Shown: positions 33,643 to 42,834 of the stretch, in pieces
How positions within the stretch are numbered: the first letter of the stretch is position 1
Layout of the letters: every line of letters starts with the position of its first letter
From: an uncultured Lactobacillus sp.
GTDB taxonomy: Bacteria; Bacillota; Bacilli; Lactobacillales; Lactobacillaceae
Length of the DNA stretch: 59,191 nt
Reading direction: 5' to 3'
Assembly (NCBI GenBank): GCA_947565635.1
Contig: CANOGU010000013.1
Location: forward strand, 1-59,191
Notes under the pieces: model-generated
What the model saw: the letters and a program-made list of their open reading frames with translations, nothing else
The model's database searches: none
Told to the model about the DNA's origin: nothing
Made by a program: the position numbers and the translations under genes

Positions 33643-35094
33643 TTATTTAGTATTTTTATTAAAAATAAAATTCAATCCAATTGCAATTACGAGTAATCCA
33701 GTTGAACACCACATAATTTCTTGAAGGCCTAAATGAAAAATGTTTCTCATCGTTGGCAACAAATTTTGCGGTAAGTTCTTAGCCGAATTAGCATCACTCA
33801 ATTTATTAAGCATGTTCATCGTTATACCTGAATTTTCAATTACACCTTTAGCTAGTTGCATATTCATAATTACACCATAAACAGCTGCCATCACAGTTTG
33901 AGCTAAAATCCTAATTAAATAAGAAAGCGATGTTGCTGGCGCCATATTTTTTTCACTAGCATCAACTTGGACTTTTATTTGAAGTAAGACAAAAATAAAA
34001 CCAACACCAAATCCTGAAAACATTCCAAGAATTGAAAGCCACCAAATATTGGCATTTTGCGGAGCCAGTGCCAAGCCAAGAGATGAAATCAAAATACAAA
34101 TTAATCCCATTGAGAGCAGAGTTCGGTTATTAAAGCGAGCTTTTAATGGATTAACTACTAAAGTGCCTACAACATCCACCAAAGAATTAGGAATTAAGGT
34201 CATTCCTCCAATTAGAGCAGTTGTCCCCAGCAAACCTTGTGCCCACATTGGTAAATATGTATTGATTGCTAAAAATGCACCCCAACTAAAAATGAAAAGC
34301 AAAAAATCACCAACTAAAGCCCGATTTTTAAACATGCTAATTGGGACTACAGGATTTGGATGTCCCTCTTCATGCACAAAGAATAAGATTAATAATAATA
34401 AACCTGCAACAATTAAACTTGTAACAATCCAAATTTTAGTTAAACCTAGCAATTGAATTCCCAATAAAAGTGATGTTAGCCCCGCAATGATTAAACATGA
34501 ACCAAGCACATCAAACTTCGGTGTTTCTTTAATCTCTCCTTCACGGTAATAGATTAGTGATAATAAGATCGCTAATAAACCGATTGGAATATTAATATAA
34601 AAGACCCAGTGCCAGGAAAGAGAATCTACTAAATAGCCACCTACTAATGGTCCTACGATCGCCGCTACGCTAAAAGCAGCACCTAAATATCCTAGAATCT
34701 TAGTTCTTGTCCTAATATTGTCAAAAATAAAGCCAGCCATAATATAAGGCAGCGATCCCATACCTCCAGCACCGATTCCCATTAAAGCACGTGCCAAAAG
34801 AAAGAAATACATATTGTCAGCCAAGCCTTGAAAAAGAGAGCCTAAAACAAAAAAGAGTAACGACAATTCAAAGGTGGCTTTATTGCCAATTTTTTCGCCG
34901 ACTTTGGTCCAAATTGGTGTTGAAACGGACATGCCCAGAAGCATAATTGCAATAATCCACCCCATAAATTGAATTCCATGTAAATCCGCAATAATGGCGG
35001 GAATTGCAGTATTAATAATTGTACTATCTAATCCTGCCATTACATTAGCCAAAACCATGGCAAATGTCACCATCGTTACCTGCTTTTTTGTCAT
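33643..35094 (-). CDS. MFS drug exporter, DHA2/EmrB type (copy A)
   Basis: A 483-residue, 14-helix proton-coupled exporter. The first helix and loop, ANVMAGLDSTIINTAIPAI, and motif A-like PIWTKVGEKIGNKATFE are typical of EmrB/LmrB proteins, and motif C appears as GYLGAAFSVAAIVGPLVGG. The start at 35094 follows AGTAGGTG. Copy B lies directly upstream on the same strand with about 60-65% similar protein, indicating tandem duplication. A terminator-like hairpin lies between copy B and the start of A. The substrate is unknown. Confidence 0.87.
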   Translation of the reverse strand: MTKKQVTMVTFAMVLANVMAGLDSTIINTAIPAIIADLHGIQFMGWIIAIMLLGMSVSTPIWTKVGEKIGNKATFELSLLFFVLGSLFQGLADNMYFFLLARALMGIGAGGMGSLPYIMAGFIFDNIRTRTKILGYLGAAFSVAAIVGPLVGGYLVDSLSWHWVFYINIPIGLLAILLSLIYYREGEIKETPKFDVLGSCLIIAGLTSLLLGIQLLGLTKIWIVTSLIVAGLLLLILFFVHEEGHPNPVVPISMFKNRALVGDFLLFIFSWGAFLAINTYLPMWAQGLLGTTALIGGMTLIPNSLVDVVGTLVVNPLKARFNNRTLLSMGLICILISSLGLALAPQNANIWWLSILGMFSGFGVGFIFVLLQIKVQVDASEKNMAPATSLSYLIRILAQTVMAAVYGVIMNMQLAKGVIENSGITMNMLNKLSDANSAKNLPQNLLPTMRNIFHLGLQEIMWCSTGLLVIAIGLNFIFNKNTK

Positions 35095-35116
35095 ATGTAC
35101 ACCTACTTTTCTATAA

Positions 35117-35153
35117 AATAAAAAGCCCCAATTACTTCGCAATAATCAAGGCT
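35117..35153 (-). terminator. Hairpin with T-run in the leader of MFS copy A
   Basis: On the minus strand AGCCTTGATTA and TAATTGGGGCT form an 11-bp stem (with G-U pairs) followed by TTTTATTTT, 23 bases before the start codon of copy A. It may end the upstream gene's transcript or act as an attenuator. Confidence 0.6.
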
Positions 35154-35199
35154 AATAATCTATCTAAAATATACTTGCTTCAACTCTCAAACACAAGCT

Positions 35200-36678
35200 T
35201 TATTTTGATGATCTATTAAGTTTTTTATTTGGCTGCCTAAAATTGAAATAAAAATTGAAGACAGTAGCAATTATCAACAAAATAAATGAGACTGCCATAA
35301 TTTCATGAATACCACTATGAAAAATTCGGCGCATTTCTGGCAAAAGATATTGTGGCAATAATTTAGCAGATTTTGCATCACTTAATTCATTCATCATCTT
35401 CATCGTGATATTACTATGCGAATTGATTCCGCTAGCTAAAGCTAAGTTCATAATCACACCATATACAGCTGCCATCACAGTTTGGGCTAAGATTCTGATC
35501 AAATAAGAAGTTGAAGTAGCAGTCGCCATGTCCTTCATCCCAGCATCAATTTGAACTTTTACTTGGAGTCCCACAAAGATAAAACCAACTCCAATTCCAG
35601 AAAAAGCACCCACTACAATTAACATCCACAAAGATGTTTGGTTATTTGCTAGAAATAACCCACCGGAAGAGATCATCATGGTTACAATTCCAATCATTAC
35701 TAGCGTAAATGTTCTAATTTTCTCTTGAATTGTGGCAACTGTCTGAGAAGCAATAATTTCAACAATTGAGTTAGGAATCAAAGTCATCCCACCCATTAAT
35801 GCTGACATTCCCAAAAGCGCCTGTGCCCACATTGGTAAATAGGTGTTTACAGCAATAAAGGCTCCCCAAGTAGTTGCAAATAAAATAAAATCTCCATTTA
35901 AATCATGATTTCTAAAAATAGAGAGAGGAATAATTGGATTTTCTGTCTTTGCTTCGTGAAAAAAGAAAAAAATTAATAAGACAATACTTAATAAAATCAA
36001 ACCTACAACAATCCAAGTTGCAGTAAGACCTAAGAGTTGAATTCCCATTAAAAACATAATCAGTCCAGTAACCAATAAAAATGCTCCTCCCAAGTCAAAA
36101 ACTGGAGCAGATTTTGGTGTTACGGGTTTATAGTAGATCAATGAAATTAGTAAAGCTATTAAGCCAATTGGAATATTAATATAAAAGACCCAGTGCCATG
36201 ATAAAGTATCAATTAGCCAGCCTCCTACTAAGGGACCTAAAATTGCAGCTCCATTGAAACTAGCAGTTAAATACCCCAAAATTTGAGTTCTTTTCTTGAT
36301 ATTTGGAAAAACATAACCCGCAATAATATAAGGCAGTGATCCCATACCACCGCCTCCAATTCCCATGATCATTCTTGCTACTAAGAAAAAGTAGATACTT
36401 GGGGCAATTCCTTCTAAAGTTGAGCCCAGAACAAATAATCCTAAGGCAATTTCAAAAGCTAGTTTATTAGTAATTTTTTCACCAATTTTTGTCCAAATAG
36501 GTATTGAAACAGACATTCCTAAGAGATAGATTGCAACAATCCATCCCATAAATTGGATTCCATGTAGCGCTGAAACAATTGCCGGAATTGCAGTATTAGT
36601 AATTGTTCCATCTAATCCAGCCATCACATTCCCTAGCATCAGCGCTATTGTTACCATAGTAATCTGTTTTTTATTCAT
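35200..36678 (-). CDS. MFS drug exporter, DHA2/EmrB type (copy B)
   Basis: A 492-residue paralogue of copy A with 14 predicted helices. The motifs are GNVMAGLDGTITNTAIPAI, PIWTKIGEKITNKLAFE and the DTLSWHWVFYINIPIG antiporter region, shared with copy A as DSLSWHWVFYINIPIG. GAGGGAAG precedes the ATG. A terminator-like hairpin lies in its short leader, where no upstream gene exists, suggesting attenuation. The probable role is efflux of toxic compounds. Confidence 0.87.
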   Translation of the reverse strand: MNKKQITMVTIALMLGNVMAGLDGTITNTAIPAIVSALHGIQFMGWIVAIYLLGMSVSIPIWTKIGEKITNKLAFEIALGLFVLGSTLEGIAPSIYFFLVARMIMGIGGGGMGSLPYIIAGYVFPNIKKRTQILGYLTASFNGAAILGPLVGGWLIDTLSWHWVFYINIPIGLIALLISLIYYKPVTPKSAPVFDLGGAFLLVTGLIMFLMGIQLLGLTATWIVVGLILLSIVLLIFFFFHEAKTENPIIPLSIFRNHDLNGDFILFATTWGAFIAVNTYLPMWAQALLGMSALMGGMTLIPNSIVEIIASQTVATIQEKIRTFTLVMIGIVTMMISSGGLFLANNQTSLWMLIVVGAFSGIGVGFIFVGLQVKVQIDAGMKDMATATSTSYLIRILAQTVMAAVYGVIMNLALASGINSHSNITMKMMNELSDAKSAKLLPQYLLPEMRRIFHSGIHEIMAVSFILLIIATVFNFYFNFRQPNKKLNRSSK

Positions 36679-36776
36679 TCAAGCACTTCCCTCAATAACA
36701 AAAAGAGCTCTTATTACATTAAGTAACTAGAGCTTGGACATTTATCTTTATATTATGCAAACTTTTTGCTTAAAAT
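36678..36776 (-). promoter_or_regulatory. Leader of MFS copy B with attenuator-like hairpin and tiny leader peptide
   Basis: A promoter-like TTGCAA, 18 bases, CATAAT on the minus strand leads into a short leader. It holds ATGTCCAAGCTCTAG (Met-Ser-Lys-Leu-stop), whose end overlaps the first arm of the hairpin AGCTCTAGTTAC/GTAATAAGAGCT (36734-36706), followed by CTTTTTG. Ribosome position on the mini-ORF could decide whether the terminator forms. Confidence 0.5.
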
Positions 36777-36880
36777 TGCAAGAATCTTAAAAAAATAGCT
36801 ATGATTTTTTTACAAACTTAGGTATAATCAATAGCTGTGTTTACTTTTCACTTATTTTTCAAGAGAGGAAAAAGTATCTT

Positions 36881-37636
36881 ATGGAACATAGTTGGATGCT
36901 TAAGTATTTTGCCGAGTTTTTCGGTACTTTGATTTTAGTATTATTTGGTAATGGTTCAGTTGCAAATTCTTTCTTAAAAGGTACAACTGGTAATGCTCCT
37001 GATGGCAAAGCTAACGGTGGTTGGATCTTGGTTGCCTTCAGTTTTGGCTTTGGTGTAATGCTTCCTGCCATGCTATTTGGTTCAATTTCAGGTAACCATA
37101 TTAACCCAGCAGTTACAATTGCCCAAGCAGCTGCTGGTAACTTTCCGTGGTCACAAGTTGCTCCCTACATTGCTTGCCAATTACTAGGAGCAATTTGCGG
37201 TCAACTTCTTGTTTTAGGAGTATATTGGCCACACTTCAAAGAATCTACCAATCCTGATATCATATTTTCTTGTTTTGCTACTAGCGACTGTACTAATAGT
37301 AAGTGGAACGGTTTTATTTCCGAAGTTGTTGGTACTGCGGTTTTAATGTTTGTTGCAATTGGTCTTTACAAGGGGATGTTCTTCAAACAAGCTGTTGATA
37401 TTGCTAATATCGGTGTAGGATTCTTAATCACTGCATTAGTTATGGCCCTTGGTGGTCCAACTGGTCCAGCTCTTAACCCAGCACGTGATTTTGGTCCAAG
37501 ACTTGTTTACTCATTATTGCCTATCCCTAATAAAAAGGGTGGCGCACACTGGAGTTATGGCTGGATTCCTGTCGTTGCTCCTACCCTAGGTGCAATTATT
37601 GGAATTTTCCTTTACAAGATTCCTTTTGGACTTTAA
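36881..37636 (+). CDS. glpF: Glycerol facilitator (aquaglyceroporin)
   Basis: A 251-residue major intrinsic protein with six membrane helices and the two NPA half-helix motifs, in HINPAVTIAQ and ALNPARDFGPR. The Asp after NPAR is typical of the glycerol-conducting branch. AGAGAGGA precedes the ATG and TATAAT lies at 36823-36828. It passes glycerol, dihydroxyacetone or other small neutral solutes and could supply the dihydroxyacetone kinase encoded at 20-21.6 kb. It is a single gene between its own promoter and terminator. Confidence 0.93.
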   Translation: MEHSWMLKYFAEFFGTLILVLFGNGSVANSFLKGTTGNAPDGKANGGWILVAFSFGFGVMLPAMLFGSISGNHINPAVTIAQAAAGNFPWSQVAPYIACQLLGAICGQLLVLGVYWPHFKESTNPDIIFSCFATSDCTNSKWNGFISEVVGTAVLMFVAIGLYKGMFFKQAVDIANIGVGFLITALVMALGGPTGPALNPARDFGPRLVYSLLPIPNKKGGAHWSYGWIPVVAPTLGAIIGIFLYKIPFGL

Positions 37637-37647
37637 TTAAGTATGTA

Positions 37648-37678
37648 AAAAAGCAGATCATTTTGATCTGCTTTTTTA
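37648..37678 (+). terminator. Terminator of glpF
   Basis: AAGCAGATCA and TGATCTGCTT stem followed by T residues. Confidence 0.88.
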
Positions 37679-38249
37679 ATGCTCAAAAACTGTATTAGCA
37701 CGTCTATTAAATGCATAAATAGAACTTAAAGAAATAATTATTACTATACCAAAAATCAACAAAATCGCTCCCTACGAAGAAGCTAATGTGCCCCAAACTA
37801 AAACGTATTTTTTACTTTCAAAGATTTTAGTAAATAAATTAAGTAGTAGGACTCTACATAAAAATTCTTCTCCAATCCTGCTGCTAAGGCAACAAAAATT
37901 GCGGTCCACATCATTTCTGGTATTGAATTAAAAACATCAATCCAGTTCTTTACGCTACCTATTAAAAGATAAAGGACAACTAACATAATCAAAAAAATAA
38001 TTGTTAAAATCTTTGCTTTGCCCTCTTTAGGTAACCTGATAAACACTTTATCTGTTTTATAAAATTTACTTGTTACTAAGGCTAGTAAACAAACAATTCC
38101 TAGATATAAGGCTTGACTCCACAGCTGTGGATATTTCTCCTCAAAATGTCCTGCTAGTGAGTAAATCACTAAATAAATTAATGAAAAAATTGCCATTTAT
38201 TTAATGAGGCATTTGTTTCATTAATTGCTAAATAATTATTCTTTTTCAT
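37676..38249 (-). pseudogene. Broken CPBP-family intramembrane protease
   Basis: The frame starts at ATG 38249 (MKKNNYLAINETN), shifts near 38190, continues as MAIFSLIYLVIYS, shifts again near 37800 and meets a TAG at about 37765 before a final hydrophobic segment and RRANTVFEH. Hydrophobic segments and the position of GLEKNFYVESYYLIYLL fit a CPBP/Abi protease, but the EExxxR motif is destroyed. Confidence 0.7.
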
Positions 38250-38274
38250 TATTTTCTATCCCTTAACTTTTAAC

Positions 38275-39211
38275 TTACATCCCTATCAATGTGGCTAAAT
38301 AAATTACTAATGGAATAGTAATAATTGCCACCAAAGTTGATAAACACATTAATTTAGTTGGGAACTTTACATCAAAATTACTAAGTAAGCTAAAGGGAAC
38401 TACAATTCCGGCTACTGGACAAGCTGCCATAATTAGAGTAGTCATTTTGGCAATTACTGGTAATGGCAAAACGCATAAGATCCCTAAAATAACTATTGAG
38501 AAAAATAAGTTTCTAATAAAAACCCCGCTCCAGGCTAACTTATCATGACAATCCTCTTTTAAATTAATTGCACCAAGATTTGTATCAATTACAATCATAC
38601 TTAAAGGGGTATTCAAATTAGCAATATAAGTCATCGGATCAGAAATTACATCAGATAATTTAAACTGTGTTATGAACAAAACCATCCCAATGACTGCCGC
38701 AATAATATTAGGATTATCACGGCTTGCTGAAAAATTTCTCTAAATGACTTTTTCTTTTGTGTGAACATCCTAATTCCATGCGTCCACATGAAAATGTTAT
38801 AAACAATCAAATAAAGAGCTGCAAAAAAGACTCCTTAGTTCCTAAAATCGCTTGTACTAATGGCACTCCCATAAACCCAGCATTAGTAGAGGTACCGGCA
38901 TATTGCAAAACTGTTCTTTTCTGGTGATTCTTGACCCACTTCTCATTAAAAATTGTCCTACTAATAATAATTTTAAAGACAAATAAACCAGCTACAAGTG
39001 AAAATACTAAACCAAATTGTAATAGTCGTATTTTTGAAAATGACTGTCGAAAAGAATTGACAATTAAACAGAGTGATATCACATATAACAGAATCTTGGT
39101 TAAATCTTTAACAGTTTGCCCATGCAAAAACTTAACTTGATAACATACTCAACCAATAATCATCAAAATGAACATAATTACTACTTGTTTTGTCGGCAGT
39201 ATCAAAGCCAT
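38275..39211 (-). pseudogene. Broken AEC-family (auxin efflux/malate permease-like) transporter
   Basis: The start at 39211 overlaps the tag stop by one base and follows GGAGG. An in-frame TGA occurs after MIIG, then the frame reads to about 38810 with the AEC motif YAGTSTNAGFMGVPLVQA. After a decayed segment of about 120 bases it resumes with ANLNTPLSMIVI, the second AEC hallmark, and a C-terminal membrane block. A tag-AEC operon existed before decay. Confidence 0.78.
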
Positions 39212-39777
39212 TACCTTCCTCCATCTTTAAAACTGCAACTATCTATATGATCATTAATTAATCCCACTGCCTGTAAAAACGAATATATCGTTACTGGTCC
39301 AACAAACTTAAATCCTAATTTTTTCATTTTCCTTGAAACTTGCTTAGATAGTTCATCCGAAGCTGGAACATCTTCAACTTTTTGAGGATGGTTAATTATT
39401 GGTTCAGGAATAAATTTAATTAAAAATTGTTCCAAAGTTTGTCCTTCTTTTTCCATTTTTAACAAAACTTTTGCGTTATTAATTGCTGCATTAATTTTCA
39501 AACGATTGCGAACAATTCCTTTATTTTGCATTAATTTTTTAAAATCTTGTTCATTAAATTTAGCCACTTTATGATAATCAAAATTTGCAAAAGCAGCTCG
39601 AAAATTTTCTCTTTTATTTAAAATAGTCTCCCATGATAAACCAGATTGAAAACTTTCTAAAACTAGCATTTCATATAAGTCATTCGAATTTAAATTAAGT
39701 TTTCCCCATTCTTTATCATGGTAATATTGATATACAAGATTTTTACTATTTCCCCAACTGCATCGCTTTACTTTCAC
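39211..39777 (-). CDS. tag: DNA-3-methyladenine glycosylase I
   Basis: A 188-residue base-excision enzyme of the TagI family. The zinc ligands are visible: Cys6 in KRCSWG, His20 in YYHDKEWG, and His and Cys in NDHIDSCS at the C-terminus. ESFQSGLSWETIL and FKFVGPVTIYSFLQAVG are family motifs. GTG 39777 with GGGGTGAT upstream fits the family N-terminus better than an upstream ATG at 39813, which would overlap the helveticin gene. It removes 3-methyladenine from alkylated DNA. Confidence 0.88.
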   Translation of the reverse strand: MKVKRCSWGNSKNLVYQYYHDKEWGKLNLNSNDLYEMLVLESFQSGLSWETILNKRENFRAAFANFDYHKVAKFNEQDFKKLMQNKGIVRNRLKINAAINNAKVLLKMEKEGQTLEQFLIKFIPEPIINHPQKVEDVPASDELSKQVSRKMKKLGFKFVGPVTIYSFLQAVGLINDHIDSCSFKDGGR

Positions 39778-39799
39778 TTTTATCACCCCATTTTTTATA

Positions 39800-40795
39800 T
39801 TAAAATTTTTCAACTTGATATATTCTATTCATCAAAGTCGTTAAGTCGCTATTACGCTGATGATAGGCAACAGTTAAATAAAAGCAGTCACTAGTTACTT
39901 GAATGCCCTCAAATTCAGTACAAAAATCTAAAGCATCAAGTTTTAAACTATTGTCTAAGTTAACTACAGACCACTTATCTGCGTTAGATATTCCCCAGGG
40001 AATTTTGACTATTTCACGTGGTTTTCCTTGCTTAGGAAATCCTAAAAAAGTCGTATGCGGACTAGGTTGACTTGAAATATAAATATCCTTGTTATCATCT
40101 ATCGCATAACCCTGAATAGACAGAATCTTTTGATCATTAAAATGTGGAACGTTAAAAGCACCTAGACAGGTTAACTCTTGAATATTAACATCTTCAGAGG
40201 TTTCTTCTGCAGCATCTAGCTTCTCATTCACTTCATTAAGATTATAAATGGCGAAGTGTCCCATATGACTATTATCTATACTAGCAATCAAAAAATACTG
40301 ACCATTGGGCGATACAGCAGCTTCAACTCTAACTAAATCTTTTCCAGGATAAGCCACACTTCCATCACCATAACCTGAACCTGCACGATTAAGATACGAC
40401 AAACGCGGTAAATCGGTATTATTAGTAAATGTTTGCGTCTGATATCCAGAAACTGCTACTCGAGCAATTTGCGTGGTCCAATAAGTATTTCCATGCCTTT
40501 TAGGTTTAGTACCAACAAACCACTTATTGTCTTCTCCACTTTGTACCCAAGTCTGAGTATGTCCGCCAGCAGTTCCAGCTGAATTTGGCCCTTTCAAGAA
40601 TAAAATTGGATGATTTTCATCAAAGGTCACAGTTCCACTATCATTTGGAGTTTGATAAACAATAACATCGCTCTGTTTATGAAGTAGTTGCAAAGCAAAA
40701 ACATTGCTCCCGACGAGCGCTGATGCTTGAACAACAACATGATGTATATTTTCTAATTTATTTACTAAACGTATTTGAGTTTCTTTACCAATCAT
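39800..40795 (-). CDS. Helveticin-J-family class III bacteriocin (bacteriolysin)
   Basis: A 331-residue protein with the helveticin J pattern along its length: TAGGHTQTW, KWFVGTKP, LPRLSYLNRAGSG, VEAAVSPNGQYFLIAS, SIQGYAID, YISSQPSP and LTVAYHQRNSDLTTLMNRIYQ. Helveticin J has 333 residues, which supports ATG 40795 (GAAAGGAT upstream); in-frame ATG 40822 is the alternative. No signal peptide and no dedicated export or immunity gene is seen. It may act on walls of related bacteria after non-classical release, or have been kept for another purpose. Confidence 0.88.
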   Translation of the reverse strand: MIGKETQIRLVNKLENIHHVVVQASALVGSNVFALQLLHKQSDVIVYQTPNDSGTVTFDENHPILFLKGPNSAGTAGGHTQTWVQSGEDNKWFVGTKPKRHGNTYWTTQIARVAVSGYQTQTFTNNTDLPRLSYLNRAGSGYGDGSVAYPGKDLVRVEAAVSPNGQYFLIASIDNSHMGHFAIYNLNEVNEKLDAAEETSEDVNIQELTCLGAFNVPHFNDQKILSIQGYAIDDNKDIYISSQPSPHTTFLGFPKQGKPREIVKIPWGISNADKWSVVNLDNSLKLDALDFCTEFEGIQVTSDCFYLTVAYHQRNSDLTTLMNRIYQVEKF

Positions 40796-40922
40796 AACTG
40801 GACAAATCCTTTCTTTATTCATCCTGCCCTCAAATTTATTATGAGCGATTTGAATCAAGACAACAAATAAAGTAAACTGCTTCATAAATCTTATTTATAC
40901 GCAAATTACAATAATAAATTGA

Positions 40923-41569
40923 ACACTTTTAGCTAAGCTACTTGGCACGATTCTAATTTTTAAACTTTTTTCCGAAGAAGGAGCTTTTGGTATTCATAAA
41001 CGTGCCATTACTTGGTCATCGTCTATTATTTGGTATGGCATCATTCCAATCTTAGCTGGTCTAATCTTTGTTTATTTTTTCTTATATTTAGAAAAAGTAT
41101 TTACCAAGCTGGAATCTTGGAAATTATCACCAATTTTTAAAGCTATTCTATGGGAATTAATCCTTAAGAGCTTAACTTTAATTACTGACCATGCGCTATT
41201 TTCTGGAGAATTTCATATCGTGCCATTTTCTAAGACTGCACTTTCATATTCTTCATTATTTTTACTTGTAATAGCGTTAGTCAAGACTCTTTCTACTATT
41301 AGGCTGGCGAGGAGGTAAGATTTTTCCTGCTATCTTTGCCAGTGTGGCTATTGGAACAGCAATCGCACAATGTATTCCTATTCAACCAGTAATTACGGTT
41401 TTTCTAACCATTGTCGCAAGTATAACAATAATTCTAAAAAACATTTCTTACAGTAATTTTATTAATTTTTTTATTACCAATTTATTTAGCTCCATTAATT
41501 TTTATTACAACATATCTAGTAATGCTACTACATAAGTTTATTTTTAGAAAAGTTAAGCTTAGTTTTTAA
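40923..41569 (+). pseudogene. Broken ClC-type chloride channel
   Basis: The fragment lacks the N-terminal half. It opens near 40923, contains EEGAFGIHKRAITWSSIIWYG-like sequence (read as EEGAFGIHKRA and ITWSSIIWYG), shifts frame near 41305 into LGWRGGKIFPAIFASVAIG, the conserved ClC GGxFxP-type motif, and shifts again near 41440 to a C-terminal membrane block ending KVKLSF. At least two frameshifts and the missing start mean that it is dead. Confidence 0.75.
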
Positions 41570-41616
41570 TTCAATGTTAAAATTAAAATAATTTATCACG
41601 AAAAGAGGATCAAATT

Positions 41617-42075
41617 ATGTCAGCATCAACAGAAAGCAATTACCAATTATTAGTGAAACAAGCTGAAGCTCTAGTAAATGGAGAAAGTGATTGGATTGCA
41701 AATGCAGCAAATATTTCTGCGTTATTGTTTAATGCGCTTAATGATGTTAACTTCGCAGGAGTTTATCGCTATGAAAATAACGAACTAATTCTTGGACCAT
41801 TTCAAGGAAAACCAGCCTGCGTACATATTGCTATTGGTAAGGGAGTCTGCGGAACAGCTGCAAAAGAAAAGCAAACTCAAATTGTAAAAAATGTACACGA
41901 GTTTGCAGGTCATATTGCTTGTGATAGCGATTCAAATTCCGAAATTGTCGTTCCCATTTTCAATAGAAATGGTGCTCTATGGGGCGTATTCGACTTTGAT
42001 TCGACCAAAGTTGCTAATTTTAATGAATTAGATCAAAAATATTTAGAAGAAATCTCTAATATTTTTAAATTTTAA
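41617..42075 (+). CDS. msrC: Free methionine-(R)-sulfoxide reductase (GAF domain)
   Basis: A 152-residue GAF-fold enzyme of the fRMsr/YebR type that reduces free methionine-R-sulfoxide. The three conserved cysteines are present: Cys68 in GKPACVHI, Cys78 in GKGVCGTAA and Cys102 in GHIACDSDSNSEIVVP. AAAGAGGA precedes the ATG. It is a cytoplasmic antioxidant enzyme, transcribed as a single gene. Confidence 0.92.
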   Translation: MSASTESNYQLLVKQAEALVNGESDWIANAANISALLFNALNDVNFAGVYRYENNELILGPFQGKPACVHIAIGKGVCGTAAKEKQTQIVKNVHEFAGHIACDSDSNSEIVVPIFNRNGALWGVFDFDSTKVANFNELDQKYLEEISNIFKF

Positions 42076-42094
42076 TAGTAAACTTCTCAACACT

Positions 42095-42122
42095 AAAAAA
42101 GGCCCCTCACGGAGCCTTTTTC
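42095..42122 (+). terminator. Terminator after the fRMsr gene
   Basis: AAAAAAGGCCCC and GGAGCCTTTTT stem; it works for both convergent genes. Confidence 0.8.
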
Positions 42123-42128
42123 TATGTA

Positions 42129-42761
42129 TTAAATTTCTTTTAAAGCATCAGCAATTGGTGTCTTACCGCTACTCATTGGAATAACCTTACCAATTGTATT
42201 TGGATATTTCAAAATTTCAGCTAATGTTTTGGCAACATCAGGAATTGGATTTGAATCAGCTGCTTCAACATTAAGCTGAATTTTACCTGTTCCAGCTTCT
42301 TCAGTAAGCCTGCCTGCTTGCAAAATGGTATATTCTAAGTTCGTAGAATCCATCAAATAAGTATCTGCAAAGAACTTAGCTGCTAAATAATCTTCTAAGC
42401 TCGGAATTTTTTTCCAAGAATTAATATCTAAACTAAGCATTGAACTGAGCATAATATAACGCTTAATGCCTACCTTTTCAGCAGCCATCATTGTTTTAAT
42501 CGCTCCCATTGCATCCGTCTGAATTAAATCCTTACCTCTTGAACCGGCAGTGAAGTAAATTGTATCAAAACCTTTTACCTGCTTAGCAATATTATCAACA
42601 TCTGCATGTAAATCTAGCTTGTCGGCTGTAACGCCTTCCAATTTAATAATATTTTCTGGATGACGAGCAGCAGCAGTCACAGTATTACCATCTGCTACTA
42701 AATCTTTAATTAAATCTGTAGCCACTCTTCCTGAGCCACCAAAAATAAAAATCTTAGCCAT
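42129..42761 (-). CDS. NAD(P)-binding NmrA-like/atypical SDR protein
   Basis: A 210-residue Rossmann protein with the N-terminal motif FIFGGSGRVATDL and AARHP after the second strand, which suggests NADP preference. MLSSMLSL replaces the catalytic serine region of classical SDRs, and the YxxxK appears only loosely as DYLAAK. Such proteins are redox sensors or reductases of unknown substrate. The gene has its own start with AGGAGG and is transcribed towards the fRMsr terminator. Confidence 0.82.
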   Translation of the reverse strand: MAKIFIFGGSGRVATDLIKDLVADGNTVTAAARHPENIIKLEGVTADKLDLHADVDNIAKQVKGFDTIYFTAGSRGKDLIQTDAMGAIKTMMAAEKVGIKRYIMLSSMLSLDINSWKKIPSLEDYLAAKFFADTYLMDSTNLEYTILQAGRLTEEAGTGKIQLNVEAADSNPIPDVAKTLAEILKYPNTIGKVIPMSSGKTPIADALKEI

Positions 42762-42834
42762 AATTTTTCCTCCTAGAAAAACTTACAGCTTTATTTTAGC
42801 TTACTTTTTATTAGTAGTCCAAAATTTGCACTTT

